Made by a program: the position numbers and the translations under genes
Notes under the pieces: model-generated
Seen by the model: only the letters and a program-made list of their open reading frames with translations
Database searches by the model: none
What the model was told of the DNA's origin: nothing
NCBI RefSeq assembly: GCF_000380645.1
Contig: NZ_AQXZ01000013.1
Coordinates: forward strand, 62,001 to 126,000
Length of the DNA: 64,000 nt
Direction of reading: 5' to 3'
From: Smaragdicoccus niigatensis DSM 44881 = NBRC 103563
GTDB lineage: Bacteria > Actinomycetota > Actinomycetes > Mycobacteriales > Mycobacteriaceae
In this document: in pieces, positions 26,261 through 34,826 of the stretch
Numbering within the stretch: position 1 is the stretch's first letter
How the letters are laid out: every line of letters begins with the position of its first letter

Positions 26261-28777
26261 TCAGACGTCGATGATCGCTTCCAGCGGCTTGGTTCGGGCG
26301 GCCCGGATCGCGGGCCACAGCGCAGCCAAGACACCGACGATCGCACTCGCGACGAGCATCACGCCGACCTGGCTCCACGGCACCGCAAGCTTGTCCAGGC
26401 CCTCCGACGCCAGCGTCTTCACGAACGCCGCGCCCAGCGGAACACCGAGACCGACGCCGATGATCGCACCCGCCAAGGCGATGAGCACCGCCTCGACGTA
26501 GATGATCCGGCGCACCTGGCTCCGGAGCATGCCGACAGCGCGCAGCATGCCGATCTCGCGTCGCCGCTCGACGACGGACAGCGCAAGAGTGTTCACAATG
26601 CCCAGGATTCCGATGATGACTGCGAGTCCGAGCAGTCCGTACAGAATGCCGAGCAGCGTGTTGATCTGTTGCGCCTGCGTGCCCTTGAACTGCTCACGGT
26701 CGAGAACCTGCACGACGTAAAACCGGTCCGTCGCCGCCACGAGTCCGGACCGGACGGCCTTTGCATCGGCGCCGGGCGAGAGCTTGATGAACGAGAAGAA
26801 GTCCGCGGTCTTATTGCTCAATGTCAGCTGGTGGTACAGATCGGTGCCGGCGACAAACCCGCCGACGATCGTGTTGCGCTCGTAGACACCCGCGATGGTC
26901 GCCTTGATCGAATCTCCGGTCGGGTTCGCGAACACGACGAGGTCACCCGGTTTGCGGCCGTTCGCACGCTCTTCGGAGATCAGGAGACCATCGGCCGGAG
27001 GCGTGTCGGTTCCCTCGAGAATGTGCAGCTTCACGGCTTGGTTGAGGTCACCCTCGGTCGATACTCCGTAGATGTTCGCGCCGGTCAGCGACGTGACGAT
27101 CATGTGCAGCGGAACCACCGACTCGATACCGGGAACGGTCGCTGCGGCCTGACTCGCCGCAACCGGAATGCCCGACATGCCCGGACCAGAGGTGGCCGCG
27201 CTGAGGACGAAATCGGCCGTCACGCCGTCGTCGATGAGCGCATTGACGCTCGCCTTCGCAGAGGAACCGAGAATGCTCACGATCGACACCAGCAGAAGAC
27301 CGAGGGTCAGGGCGGAGGCGGTGGCCGCCGTTCGACGTGGATTGCGAATCGCATTGCGGCGGCCCAGTGACCCCATTGCACCGAACGGCTTCGCCGAGAC
27401 GCCGAGGACCGTGATGAGCGGCTTCATCAGCGCGGGTGCGGCGAGCGTCGCGCAAAGTACCAGGAGCGCGGCACCGAAGCCGACCAGCGTGATCGACGTC
27501 CCGGTCGACTCACCGTTGAACACCCCGAAGACGATGACCATGATCGCCAGCACCGCAAACGGCGCGGCGATGAGCTCGCGCGCTCGAATGCCGTCGTGGC
27601 CTTCGTGGAACTGGGCGCGCATCGCCTCGACAGGTGGGATCCGCGACGCCCGGCGAGCCGGAGCGTAGGCACTGAGGATCGTGACGAAAACGCCGACGAT
27701 CAGCGACAAAACGATCGTTCGAACGGTGAGCTCGAGCGTGCCGGTTGGCAGCGCGAAGCCCGCCGCATTGAGCGCGGAACGCAGGCCGTACGCCAGTCCG
27801 ACACCGGCGCCCAGTCCGATGGCGCTACCGATAACGCCGACGATCCCCGCCTCCAACGCCACCGAGTTCCGGATCTGGCTGCGGCTGGCCCCGACCGCAC
27901 GGAGCAGGGCGAGTTCGCGGAGTCGCTGCGCGACGATCATCGAGAACGTGTTGAAGATGATGAAAGTTGCCACGAGCAACGAAATGCCACCGAAGGCGAG
28001 CAGGAAGTAGTTCACGAACTTCAGCGCATCGAAGATATTGCTCTTGAGTTCGTCGCGAACCTCGTCGCCGGTCTGCACCTTGAGGTCCGGGAACGCCGCC
28101 GCCACGCGATCGCGAAGCTCTCCCTGACCGACACCCGGGGCTGCGGCGATGTCCACGTAGTCGACGTGCTGGCCGTCGGTGAAGAGATCTTTCGCTTGTT
28201 GCTGGTCGAAGACCGCCCCCACGAACCCGCCGGTATCGGTGGGGGTCGAGTACAGGCCGGTGAGCTTGACGGTGAGCGGCTCGTCACGCGAGTTGATGAC
28301 GATCCGCACGTCGTCGCCCAGCTTGAGGTGGGCGATCTGCGCGGCGCCCACATTGAGTGCAACCTCGCCTGATGCCGGCGGGTGCCCCTCGACGAATGTC
28401 CTCTCGTCCGCGATCGATTGCTCGGGCGGCAGATACGTCAGACCGAAGCTCGGGGCACCGCCACTCTGGACCGGCTTCCCATTGGCATCGAGCAAGACGA
28501 TCGAACCGCGAACGTTCGGCGCGACCTTCGCGACGCCCGGCACTGCGGCGATCTGCGGGATCTGGTCAAGGCTGACCGCTCCCCCGTATCCGTTACCGCT
28601 GGCCCGGACGTCGACGCCCTTCGCCTGGTTCGAGAAAATGCCGTCGAACGTCGACTTCAACGTGTCGGTGAAGACGAACGAACCGGCAACGAACGCCGTT
28701 CCGAGAATCACCGAAAGCAGGGTCAGCGCAAGACGCAGCCGGTGGGCCGCGAGATTTCGCAGCGTTACTTTCAACAT
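26261..28777 (-). CDS. ABC transporter permease, MacB/FtsX type
   Basis: 838 residues. N-terminal MLKVTLRNLAAHRLRLALTLLSVILG is the first helix of FtsX-family permeases. A large periplasmic-type domain covers about 45-240, then helices near 265-340, a second external domain (about 500-700) and FtsX-like C-terminal helices with LSVVERRREIGMLRAVGML near 730, the standard cytoplasmic coupling motif. It forms an export complex with the ATPase gene upstream (28797-29567). Mycobacterial relatives move lipids, drugs or peptides; cargo is unknown. It follows closely on the ATPase with a 19-base gap. Confidence 0.9.
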   Translation of the reverse strand: MLKVTLRNLAAHRLRLALTLLSVILGTAFVAGSFVFTDTLKSTFDGIFSNQAKGVDVRASGNGYGGAVSLDQIPQIAAVPGVAKVAPNVRGSIVLLDANGKPVQSGGAPSFGLTYLPPEQSIADERTFVEGHPPASGEVALNVGAAQIAHLKLGDDVRIVINSRDEPLTVKLTGLYSTPTDTGGFVGAVFDQQQAKDLFTDGQHVDYVDIAAAPGVGQGELRDRVAAAFPDLKVQTGDEVRDELKSNIFDALKFVNYFLLAFGGISLLVATFIIFNTFSMIVAQRLRELALLRAVGASRSQIRNSVALEAGIVGVIGSAIGLGAGVGLAYGLRSALNAAGFALPTGTLELTVRTIVLSLIVGVFVTILSAYAPARRASRIPPVEAMRAQFHEGHDGIRARELIAAPFAVLAIMVIVFGVFNGESTGTSITLVGFGAALLVLCATLAAPALMKPLITVLGVSAKPFGAMGSLGRRNAIRNPRRTAATASALTLGLLLVSIVSILGSSAKASVNALIDDGVTADFVLSAATSGPGMSGIPVAASQAAATVPGIESVVPLHMIVTSLTGANIYGVSTEGDLNQAVKLHILEGTDTPPADGLLISEERANGRKPGDLVVFANPTGDSIKATIAGVYERNTIVGGFVAGTDLYHQLTLSNKTADFFSFIKLSPGADAKAVRSGLVAATDRFYVVQVLDREQFKGTQAQQINTLLGILYGLLGLAVIIGILGIVNTLALSVVERRREIGMLRAVGMLRSQVRRIIYVEAVLIALAGAIIGVGLGVPLGAAFVKTLASEGLDKLAVPWSQVGVMLVASAIVGVLAALWPAIRAARTKPLEAIIDV

Positions 28778-28796
28778 CCGGCGGACACCTTCCGCA

Positions 28797-29567
28797 TCAT
28801 CGGACGGTCTCCAGCGATTTCATTCGCTCGAGGACGGAATCCTGCGTCGGGCCGGCGAGCTCATCGACGATCCGGCCGTCGGCGAGGAACACGACGCGGT
28901 CCGCGTAGGACGCCGCACGCGGGTCGTGCGTGACGATCACCACCGTCTGGTGGAATTCGTCGACCGCGGCCCGCAGGATCGACAGCACCTCGCCCGAGGA
29001 ATGCGAGTCGAGGTTTCCGGTCGGTTCGTCACCGAAGATGATGTCCGGCTTTCCGACGAGCGCTCGGGCACACGCGACGCGCTGCTGCTGACCACCCGAC
29101 AGCTCGCTCGGACGGTGATCGAGCCGGGCGCTCAGACCCAGCCGATCCACGATCGTGGTCAGCCAGTCTTTGTCGACCTTCTTGCCGGCGATGTCGAGCG
29201 GGAGCGTGATGTTCTCGATCGCGGTCAACGTCGGGACCAGGTTGAACGCCTGGAACACGAACCCGATGCGGTCTCGCCGCAGAGCGGTCATCTGGTTGTC
29301 GGACAGGCCCTTCAGATTCGTGTCGCCGATCCGGACGTCGCCGCCGGACACGGAATCGAGCCCCGCGAGGCAGTGCATCAACGTCGATTTGCCCGACCCC
29401 GACGGACCCATGATCGCGGTGAACTCACCGCGCCCGAAGTCGACCGAAACACCCGCAAGGGCACGCACCGCAGTATCGCCTGACCCGTACACCTTGACCA
29501 GATCGACCGCGCGGGCGGCATAGTGTTCGCCGCCCATCGCTCCGCTCACTCGATCTGCTGTTCCCAT
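28797..29567 (-). CDS. ABC transporter ATP-binding protein, MacB/LolD type
   Basis: 256 residues from ATG 29567 behind GGAAGAGAG. Walker A GPSGSGKST at about 54-62, signature LSGGQQQR at about 157-164, Walker B IIFGDEP near 180, then the H-loop THDPRAASYADRVVFL. All nucleotide-binding motifs are canonical. It drives the permease downstream. Longer in-frame sequence upstream of 29567 shows no ABC homology and was excluded. Confidence 0.93.
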   Translation of the reverse strand: MGTADRVSGAMGGEHYAARAVDLVKVYGSGDTAVRALAGVSVDFGRGEFTAIMGPSGSGKSTLMHCLAGLDSVSGGDVRIGDTNLKGLSDNQMTALRRDRIGFVFQAFNLVPTLTAIENITLPLDIAGKKVDKDWLTTIVDRLGLSARLDHRPSELSGGQQQRVACARALVGKPDIIFGDEPTGNLDSHSSGEVLSILRAAVDEFHQTVVIVTHDPRAASYADRVVFLADGRIVDELAGPTQDSVLERMKSLETVR

Positions 29568-29658
29568 GTGCTCTCTTCCGTCGGAAGCTGTGTTCAAAAC
29601 ACCATCGTGCCGATGGCCGCCGAATACGGCCATCGGGAATTTCCCTGATTCGTGAGAA

Positions 29659-30645
29659 TCAGATGTCGACGTGCGCCCAGAACATCGCGCGCAGCTGGTG
29701 CCGGATGTCGTCGTCGAGGTCATAAACGCCGAGCGCCTCAGACATATCGTGCAACAACGCTCGATCGATCTCGCGCGGGATGGACGGCTTGCCCGTGGAG
29801 AGGGCGAGCCGTTCGTCGGCGCTCGCACTCGCCTTCCACGAATTGAGTACCTGGCCGCAGACCTTGTTGATCTTCTCTTCGAGGTTCGTGTACTGGAAGG
29901 CCGCGATTCCGACGGGTGCCTGACCGGTCGTCGAGGAGTAGATCGGTACCGGCGCCGGCCGGGGTGCCGGAGTCGCTGTCTGCGGTATCGCTGGACTCGC
30001 CGCGACCGAACGTGCCGCCTCGGCAACGCGTTTCATGATCGTCGCGGGAGTTGGCCCGGTTGAGGTGATGGGTGGTGGCGGCGGCAGAACCGGCGGTGCG
30101 ATCTTCTTCGCCACCGCGGCGTCGACCGCGGTCGACTCGAAGAGATCAAGGCCATCGGCCGCGCGCTGCAGATATTGACTGACACCATGCGGCTCGCCGT
30201 CGGCGTTCGGGATCGCGAGCACCGTCACCTGAACGCCGTGCGCCTGCGCTTCCTCGACGGCCTCGGTGAGGTCGTCATCACCCGACACGAGGTAGATCGC
30301 TTCGACAGCTCCGTTGCGGGCATGCGCCACGAGGTCGAGACCGATGCGAAGGTCGACGCCCTTCTGCTCACCGTCGTAGCCGATGCGCCCGAGACGGATC
30401 TTGACCCGAGGAATGAGTCCGATCGATTGCTGAGTCGGATCGGGAACCCCGTTGCGTGCCGAGTCGTACCAGTGCACCCGCAACAACGGAAGGCCCGAGT
30501 TCTTCTCGGCATGCTCGGCCAATGCCGAGATCAGCCGCTCGTGGTTCACGTCGATACCGCCGCGCAGCGATGTTCCGGTGATGCGTGTCGCCGCCGCAGC
30601 GAGCAGATATCCGGCATCTATGTACACGGCGCAATGCGATCGCAC
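29659..30645 (-). CDS. NYN-domain (LabA/DUF88-like) protein
   Basis: 328 residues with GTG start behind GGGGGGAG. The N-terminal NYN (PIN-like) RNase domain shows VYIDAGYLLAAAATR (Asp ligand) and VSGDDDLTEAVEEAQAHGVQV, with a third acidic position in GVDLRIGLDLVAHARNGAVEA. A Pro-rich linker follows (about 190-245), then a conserved helical C-terminal domain (about 250-328, ending RAMFWAHVDI). Function may be RNA processing; substrate unknown. It is divergent from the endonuclease IV-like gene. Confidence 0.85.
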   Translation of the reverse strand: MRSHCAVYIDAGYLLAAAATRITGTSLRGGIDVNHERLISALAEHAEKNSGLPLLRVHWYDSARNGVPDPTQQSIGLIPRVKIRLGRIGYDGEQKGVDLRIGLDLVAHARNGAVEAIYLVSGDDDLTEAVEEAQAHGVQVTVLAIPNADGEPHGVSQYLQRAADGLDLFESTAVDAAVAKKIAPPVLPPPPPITSTGPTPATIMKRVAEAARSVAASPAIPQTATPAPRPAPVPIYSSTTGQAPVGIAAFQYTNLEEKINKVCGQVLNSWKASASADERLALSTGKPSIPREIDRALLHDMSEALGVYDLDDDIRHQLRAMFWAHVDI

Positions 30646-30727
30646 TGTGCTCTCCCCCCGTTGGCCAGGCTTGCTGGCATCCGCACGCCACCCGTTGGTG
30701 ACTTGTTCCCCCGCAGTGAACGAGCAC

Positions 30728-30740
30728 TACCCTTTCCATC
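30728..30740 (+). promoter_or_regulatory. Leaderless -10 element for the endonuclease IV-like gene
   Basis: TACCCT at 30728-30733 is followed by seven bases and the ATG at 30741. No Shine-Dalgarno sequence lies between. Confidence 0.45.
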
Positions 30741-31514
30741 ATGCGCATTGGAGCCCACGTCCGTCTTGACAGCGATCCGATTGGCTATGGCAAGGAGTTG
30801 GGGGCAGACGTCATTCAGATGTTTGTCGTGGATCCGCAGAGTTGGGCGAAGCCTAGTGCGCATCCCCGACAAGACGAGATCCTGGCCAGCGACATCGACG
30901 TCGTCGTGCACTCCTCGTACCAGATCAACGTGGCGTCGACGAACAACCGGCTGCGGATGCCGTCCCGTCAGGCCGTTGATCTGCAGGCTCGTGCGGCCGC
31001 CGACTTGGGCGCCTTCGGACTCGTGGTGCACGGTGGTCACGTCCGGAACGAAGGCGAGATCGCGGCCGGAATCGAGAACTGGCGCAAGCTCTTCGAACGT
31101 CAAGAGGAGAAGGGCGGCTTCGCGGTCCCGGTTCTCATCGAGAACACCGCGGGCGGCGACTTCGCGATGGCACGGTACTTCGACTCCATCGCTCGACTGT
31201 GGGACGCGGTTGGCTCGTACGGCGCCGGGTTCTGCCTTGACACGTGCCACGCCTGGGCCGGCGGCGAGGATCTGATCGGGATCGTCGACCGGATCAAGGC
31301 GATCACGGGCCGGATCGATCTGGTTCACCTGAACTCGTCGCGGGACGAGTTCAATTCGGCGCGGGACCGGCATGCGAATTTGTCCGAGGGTTTGATCGAT
31401 CCCCAGCTGTTGGCCGAGGTTTGTCGCACCGCAGGTGCGCCGGTCATCTGCGAGACGCCCGAAGAGGGGCTCAAGGATGACCTGGCATACCTGCGGGAGC
31501 ACATCGGATCCTGA
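30741..31514 (+). CDS. nfo: Endonuclease IV-like (AP endonuclease family 2) protein
   Basis: 257 residues, a little shorter than E. coli Nfo. The TIM-barrel metal-binding motifs are in order: VVHSSYQINVAST, VVHGGHV (His), LIENTAGG (Glu), DTCHAWAGG (Asp/His), HLNSSRDEFNSARDRH and CETPEEG. It should nick DNA at abasic sites using a trinuclear zinc centre. The reading frame ends REHIGS with the TGA inside the left arm of a 45-bp palindrome (31508-31552), so the native C-terminus may have been altered by insertion of the palindrome-flanked cassette. Confidence 0.87.
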   Translation: MRIGAHVRLDSDPIGYGKELGADVIQMFVVDPQSWAKPSAHPRQDEILASDIDVVVHSSYQINVASTNNRLRMPSRQAVDLQARAAADLGAFGLVVHGGHVRNEGEIAAGIENWRKLFERQEEKGGFAVPVLIENTAGGDFAMARYFDSIARLWDAVGSYGAGFCLDTCHAWAGGEDLIGIVDRIKAITGRIDLVHLNSSRDEFNSARDRHANLSEGLIDPQLLAEVCRTAGAPVICETPEEGLKDDLAYLREHIGS

Positions 31515-31552
31515 TATCTAGGTGGCGCGTGGCACCACCTAGATATCAGGAT
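31508..31552. repeat. 45-bp hairpin repeat, copy A
   Basis: Perfect arms ATCCTGATATCTAGGTGG (31508-31525) and CCACCTAGATATCAGGAT (31535-31552) around a 9-base centre CGCGTGGCA. Copy B at 32436-32480 is its exact reverse complement. The nfo stop (31512-31514) and the stop of the DUF559 gene (31546-31548) both fall inside the arms, which contain TGA in either direction. It could serve as a bidirectional terminator, though no T-run follows. Confidence 0.95.
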
Positions 31553-32391
31553 GCGAGGCGCCGGACGGCTTCGGTCACTTCCGCCAGCACGCCGGCGGGA
31601 TCGCCATCGAGGCGGTGCCAATCGAACCGGAGAATCGTCCACCCGGCGAGCGTGAGCGCATTGTGCCGTTGAAGATCCTTCGAGTGCCGTTGCGAGTCCT
31701 TGTGCCAACGCCAGCCGTCGATCTCGAGGCCGACCTTCGTCGCCTCGAATCCCACGTCGAGATAGCGACCTGCCACCTTGACCTGCGCAGTCCAGCCTGG
31801 AACCGCTTTGAGGATGCGGTGGGTAAGTCGCTCAGCTTCGCTTCGTCCGCCAGACTTGGCGACCTGTAAGAGGCGCCCCGCCTCCGCAGCTCCCGCACAG
31901 TTTCTATTTCGCGCGTACACGTCCTCTAGCTTCGCGATCGAAGTTCGGGTTTGAAGTGCCTGGTCCATGAGGACCGATTCGCCGGCTTCGAGGACGGAGA
32001 GCTCCACTGCGGTGACGCGAGCACCGCGCACATCCTCGACGTCGACCGACTGCAGATCCCGTCGGCGTAGGTCATGTCCCGGGTGCCGGATCGACCGCTG
32101 AGTCGGAATGGTGATCGAATGCCTCAAGGGCGCGGTGTCCGAGAGACCATGCCACCAGGCCGCGCTCTTCCCATGGGCAACCGCGTCCTTTCCGGCACTC
32201 AGGAGCGCGGCCCGGAACCGGGTGACGTGCGTGCGTCGGTGTGCCGTGGACTGATAGACACCCTTGAACTGAAACTCCCATTGGCCGCTCCGGACTTTTC
32301 GAATGACGGCGTCCTTGGACAAGCCGCATTCGCGCGCCTGCCGCATGGTGATGACGCCGTCTTGGATCTTGAGGATTTCGTCGAGCTGCAC
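31546..32391 (-). CDS. AbiEi-type N-terminus plus DUF559 (Vsr-like nuclease) protein
   Basis: 281 residues with GTG start. Residues 1-60 form a winged-helix like the AbiEi antitoxin N-terminus (DGVITMRQARECGLSKDAVIRKVRSGQW). Residues about 190-281 are DUF559: DVGFE with Asp 212, then GLEIDGWRWH with Glu 223 and Asp 225, and LAGWTILRFDW, the D...ExD arrangement of PD-(D/E)xK/Vsr-like nucleases. The nuclease residues are intact. Such fusions are usually called type IV antitoxin-like, without known toxin partner, and none is present here. It is the only gene between hairpin copies A and B. Confidence 0.88.
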   Translation of the reverse strand: MQLDEILKIQDGVITMRQARECGLSKDAVIRKVRSGQWEFQFKGVYQSTAHRRTHVTRFRAALLSAGKDAVAHGKSAAWWHGLSDTAPLRHSITIPTQRSIRHPGHDLRRRDLQSVDVEDVRGARVTAVELSVLEAGESVLMDQALQTRTSIAKLEDVYARNRNCAGAAEAGRLLQVAKSGGRSEAERLTHRILKAVPGWTAQVKVAGRYLDVGFEATKVGLEIDGWRWHKDSQRHSKDLQRHNALTLAGWTILRFDWHRLDGDPAGVLAEVTEAVRRLAS

Positions 32392-32435
32392 ACCCCACTG
32401 ACGCGGGCACGGCTCCCAAGGTTCCGTTGCCGAGA

Positions 32436-32480
32436 ATCCTGATATCTAGGTGGTGCCACGCGCCACCTAGATATCAGGAT
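32436..32480. repeat. 45-bp hairpin repeat, copy B
   Basis: Arms ATCCTGATATCTAGGTGG (32436-32453) and CCACCTAGATATCAGGAT (32463-32480) with centre TGCCACGCG. Exact reverse complement of copy A, lying 44 bases 5' of the DUF559 gene start and nine bases before the -10 of the CoA-transferase gene. Confidence 0.95.
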
Positions 32481-32488
32481 CGGCGAAC

Positions 32489-32500
32489 TATCGTTGTGGG
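32489..32500 (+). promoter_or_regulatory. Leaderless -10 element for the CoA-transferase gene
   Basis: TATCGT at 32489-32494 is six bases from GTG 32501. Any -35 element would fall inside hairpin copy B, so the cassette may have replaced or modified this promoter. Confidence 0.45.
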
Positions 32501-33706
32501 GTGCTCCCCCTCGAAGGAATCCGAGTCCTCGAACTCGGCAACTACGTCGCGGCGCCGATGTGCGGCCGGATGCTGGGCGACTTCGGCGCCGAGGTGATCA
32601 AGGTCGAGCGTCCGAAAACCGGTGATGAGCTGCGCAATTGGCGCCTGTACGCGGGTACGACGTCGATGCTCTACCGCACGATCAACCGGAACAAGAAGTC
32701 GCTCGTCCTCGACCTGCGCACGGACGCCGGGCGTCAGGCGGTGCTCGACCTCATCCCCCACTGCGACGTCCTCCTCGAGAACTTCCGCCCCGGCATGCTC
32801 GAGAAGTGGGGCCTCGGGCCGGAGGTGCTCGACGCCGCGAACCCGAAGCTCGTGATCACGCGCATCTCGGCGTACGGACAAACAGGGCCACTAAGCCACC
32901 GCCCGGGCTTCGCGGCGGTCGCGGAAGCGGTGGGTGGACTCCGAGAACTCGTCGGTGATCCCGACCGTCCACCGGTCCGCGTAGGCGTCAGTATCGGCGA
33001 CTCGATTGCCGGCATCTACGCCGCGTTCGGGACCGTCATGTCTCTCTACCAGCGCGAACGAATCACCGAAATCCCCCTCGACCAGCGCATCATCGACGTC
33101 GCGCTCAACGAGGCGATCTACGGCGTCATGGAGTCGCTCATCCCGGACTACCTCGCCTACGACGTCAAGCGGGAGCGCGTCGGCGGTCGGATGGAAGGCA
33201 TCGCGCCGTCGAACGCCTACCCGACGAGCGACGGCTACAGCATCATCATCGGCGGCAACGGCGATGCAATCTTCCAGCGATACATGCAGGTCATCGAACG
33301 TCCCGACCTCGCCGCCGACCCGCGGTTGCAGGACAACGCCGGCCGCTGGACGAATCGCGACTACCTCGACGGCGAGATCGCCAAGTGGTCGATCACGAAG
33401 ACGCGTGCCGAAGCTCTGAATGTGCTCGAGGCGGCGTCGATCCCATGCGGCCCGATCTACACCGCCGCCGACATCTGCGTCGACGAGCAGTACAAGGCGC
33501 GCAACATGATTCAGTACTTCCCGGTCGACGTCGGCGACGCCGAACCCAAGGATGTCGGGTTCCCCGGCATCATCCCGGTGATCGGGCAGCAGTCGATTCA
33601 GATTCGGAATGTCGGCCCGGACCTCGGCGCGCACACCAACGAGATCCTCGGCGGACTGCTCGGAAAGACCGCAGCGGAAATCGCACAGATCGCGGGTGCC
33701 GAGTGA
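32501..33706 (+). CDS. CaiB/BaiF-family (class III) CoA-transferase
   Basis: 401 residues. PLEGIRVLELGNYVAAPMCGRMLGDFGAEVIKVERP is the class III opening, LLENFRPGMLEKWGLG follows near 90, and the catalytic Asp is at about 167 in VSIGDSIAG. These enzymes move CoA between acyl donors via an aspartyl-CoA intermediate. Its stop overlaps the start of the HMG-CoA-lyase-like gene, suggesting that an acid is first activated with CoA and then cleaved. No ribosome binding site was found; see the leaderless promoter just upstream. Confidence 0.92.
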   Translation: MLPLEGIRVLELGNYVAAPMCGRMLGDFGAEVIKVERPKTGDELRNWRLYAGTTSMLYRTINRNKKSLVLDLRTDAGRQAVLDLIPHCDVLLENFRPGMLEKWGLGPEVLDAANPKLVITRISAYGQTGPLSHRPGFAAVAEAVGGLRELVGDPDRPPVRVGVSIGDSIAGIYAAFGTVMSLYQRERITEIPLDQRIIDVALNEAIYGVMESLIPDYLAYDVKRERVGGRMEGIAPSNAYPTSDGYSIIIGGNGDAIFQRYMQVIERPDLAADPRLQDNAGRWTNRDYLDGEIAKWSITKTRAEALNVLEAASIPCGPIYTAADICVDEQYKARNMIQYFPVDVGDAEPKDVGFPGIIPVIGQQSIQIRNVGPDLGAHTNEILGGLLGKTAAEIAQIAGAE

Positions 33707-34635
33707 CCTACGCGTTCCTCCCCGAAGGCACCCTGCGGGACGTGACGCTCCGCGACGGCCTGCAGTTGACCGGCAAGGTCATGCCGACCGACATCAAAGT
33801 CGACGTCGTGCGGACTCTGCTCCAGATCGGGGTCCCCGAGCTCGAGATCGGCTCGATGGCTCGACCGGATCTTGTTCCGCCCATGGCGAATTCGCTTGAT
33901 CTGGTACGTGAGCTGACACCGGAAGAACTGGCGAAGTGCTGGCTCTGGGTCGCTACTCCCCGGCACGTCGAGAAGGCTGCTGCAGCCGGAGTACGGAACT
34001 TCCAGTACTGCTTCTCGGCCAGCGATTCGCACAACACGGCGAACATCGGGCGACCGACGGAAGCGAGTATCGCGGCGATGCCCGACGCCATCGAGATCGC
34101 GAAGAGCGTCGGCGGAAAAATCCAGCTCACGATGGCAACGGCATTCACGTGCCCCTTTGAGGGCGACATTCCGGTCGAGCGAGTTGTCCGTATCGCGGCC
34201 GACGAGCGGACCATCGGTGCCGACGACATCGTTGTCGCCGACACCTTGGGTCAGGCGGTTCCGGCCCAGGTCACGGGCCTGATCGCGGCGATTCGCGCGG
34301 AATCCCCACCGCGTCGGATCGGCTTCCACGGACACGACACGTGGGGTTTGGGAACGGCGAACAGCCTGGCCGCGATCTCTGCGGGAGCTTCGTTCGTGGA
34401 TGGTTCGCTCGGCGGTCTCGGTGGCTGCCCGTTCGCACCGGGTGCCAGCGGAAATACGCCGTCCGAAGACCTGTTGTTCGCGACGCGCCCAGCTTGGTTG
34501 ACGCCGAGCGCGCTCGAGCAGATCGTGCAGTTGACTGAGAGAGTTCTCGCTGCGGTGGACGAGCCGAATCGCTCGAAGACCGCACAGGGCGCCCGTTCGA
34601 AGGCAAATGCCTTCAAATGGGTGATCAAGAGCTAG
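33703..34635 (+). CDS. HMG-CoA lyase-like aldolase
   Basis: 310 residues with GTG start overlapping the CoA-transferase stop. TLRDVTLRDGLQL near residue 10 holds the metal-binding Asp and catalytic Arg, HGHDTWG near 206 holds the metal His pair, and GGLGGCPFAPGASGN near 240 holds the active-site Cys signature of the hydroxymethylglutaryl-CoA lyase branch. It cleaves a 3-hydroxyacyl-CoA such as HMG-CoA to acetyl-CoA and a ketoacid. Coupled CoA-transferase fits use of free HMG or a related branched acid. The TAG stop is at the boundary of the MITE-like repeat (34635). Confidence 0.9.
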   Translation: MTYAFLPEGTLRDVTLRDGLQLTGKVMPTDIKVDVVRTLLQIGVPELEIGSMARPDLVPPMANSLDLVRELTPEELAKCWLWVATPRHVEKAAAAGVRNFQYCFSASDSHNTANIGRPTEASIAAMPDAIEIAKSVGGKIQLTMATAFTCPFEGDIPVERVVRIAADERTIGADDIVVADTLGQAVPAQVTGLIAAIRAESPPRRIGFHGHDTWGLGTANSLAAISAGASFVDGSLGGLGGCPFAPGASGNTPSEDLLFATRPAWLTPSALEQIVQLTERVLAAVDEPNRSKTAQGARSKANAFKWVIKS

Positions 34636-34826
34636 GGCGTGTCTGGCGATTTCTGGCCGTAGCGAGCGGCGGCCAGGTGTGCGGACTGCAAGGCGGACGA
34701 GGAGCCAATAGCGGAGCTATTAGCGACGAGGAGTTTACGTCGCGCCGCAGGCCATGATCCGGCGACAACGCCGCAGGTCGCGCAGGTGGGCGTCGCGCAG
34801 TAGGTCAGAAATTGGCAGACATGCCT
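34635..34826. mobile_element. MITE-like repeat, long copy
   Basis: A 192-bp element with arms GGGCGTGTCTGGCGATTTCTG (34635-34655) and, inverted, CAGAAATTGGCAGACATGCCT (34806-34826), matching at 17 of 21 positions. TA flanks both ends (34633-34634 and 34827-34828), as for IS630/Tc1-derived elements. The inside has short inverted words (AATAGCGGAGCTATT near 34710) and no reading frame. Its ends supply the TAG stop of the upstream lyase gene and the TAA stop of the small membrane protein gene. The short copy at 23579-23637 shares the ends but lacks the interior. Confidence 0.72.

Larger units (their letters stand above)
31508..32480. mobile_element. Candidate single-gene cassette bounded by inverted 45-bp hairpins
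   Basis: A 973-bp unit consists of copy A, a 281-codon gene and a 44-base leader, and copy B. The two ends are exact reverse complements over 45 bp. The trinucleotide CGG lies directly outside both ends (31505-31507 and 32481-32483), a possible 3-bp target duplication, though chance is 1 in 64. No transposase is present other than the DUF559 protein itself. The structure fits a mobile or invertible element; mobility is inferred, not shown. Confidence 0.55.

Noticed and set aside
28797-30026. A 409-codon version of the ABC ATPase and an overlap with the NYN gene.
   Set aside because: The extra 153 codons have no ABC features and run opposite to the NYN gene's frame; ATG 29567 has a good ribosome binding site.
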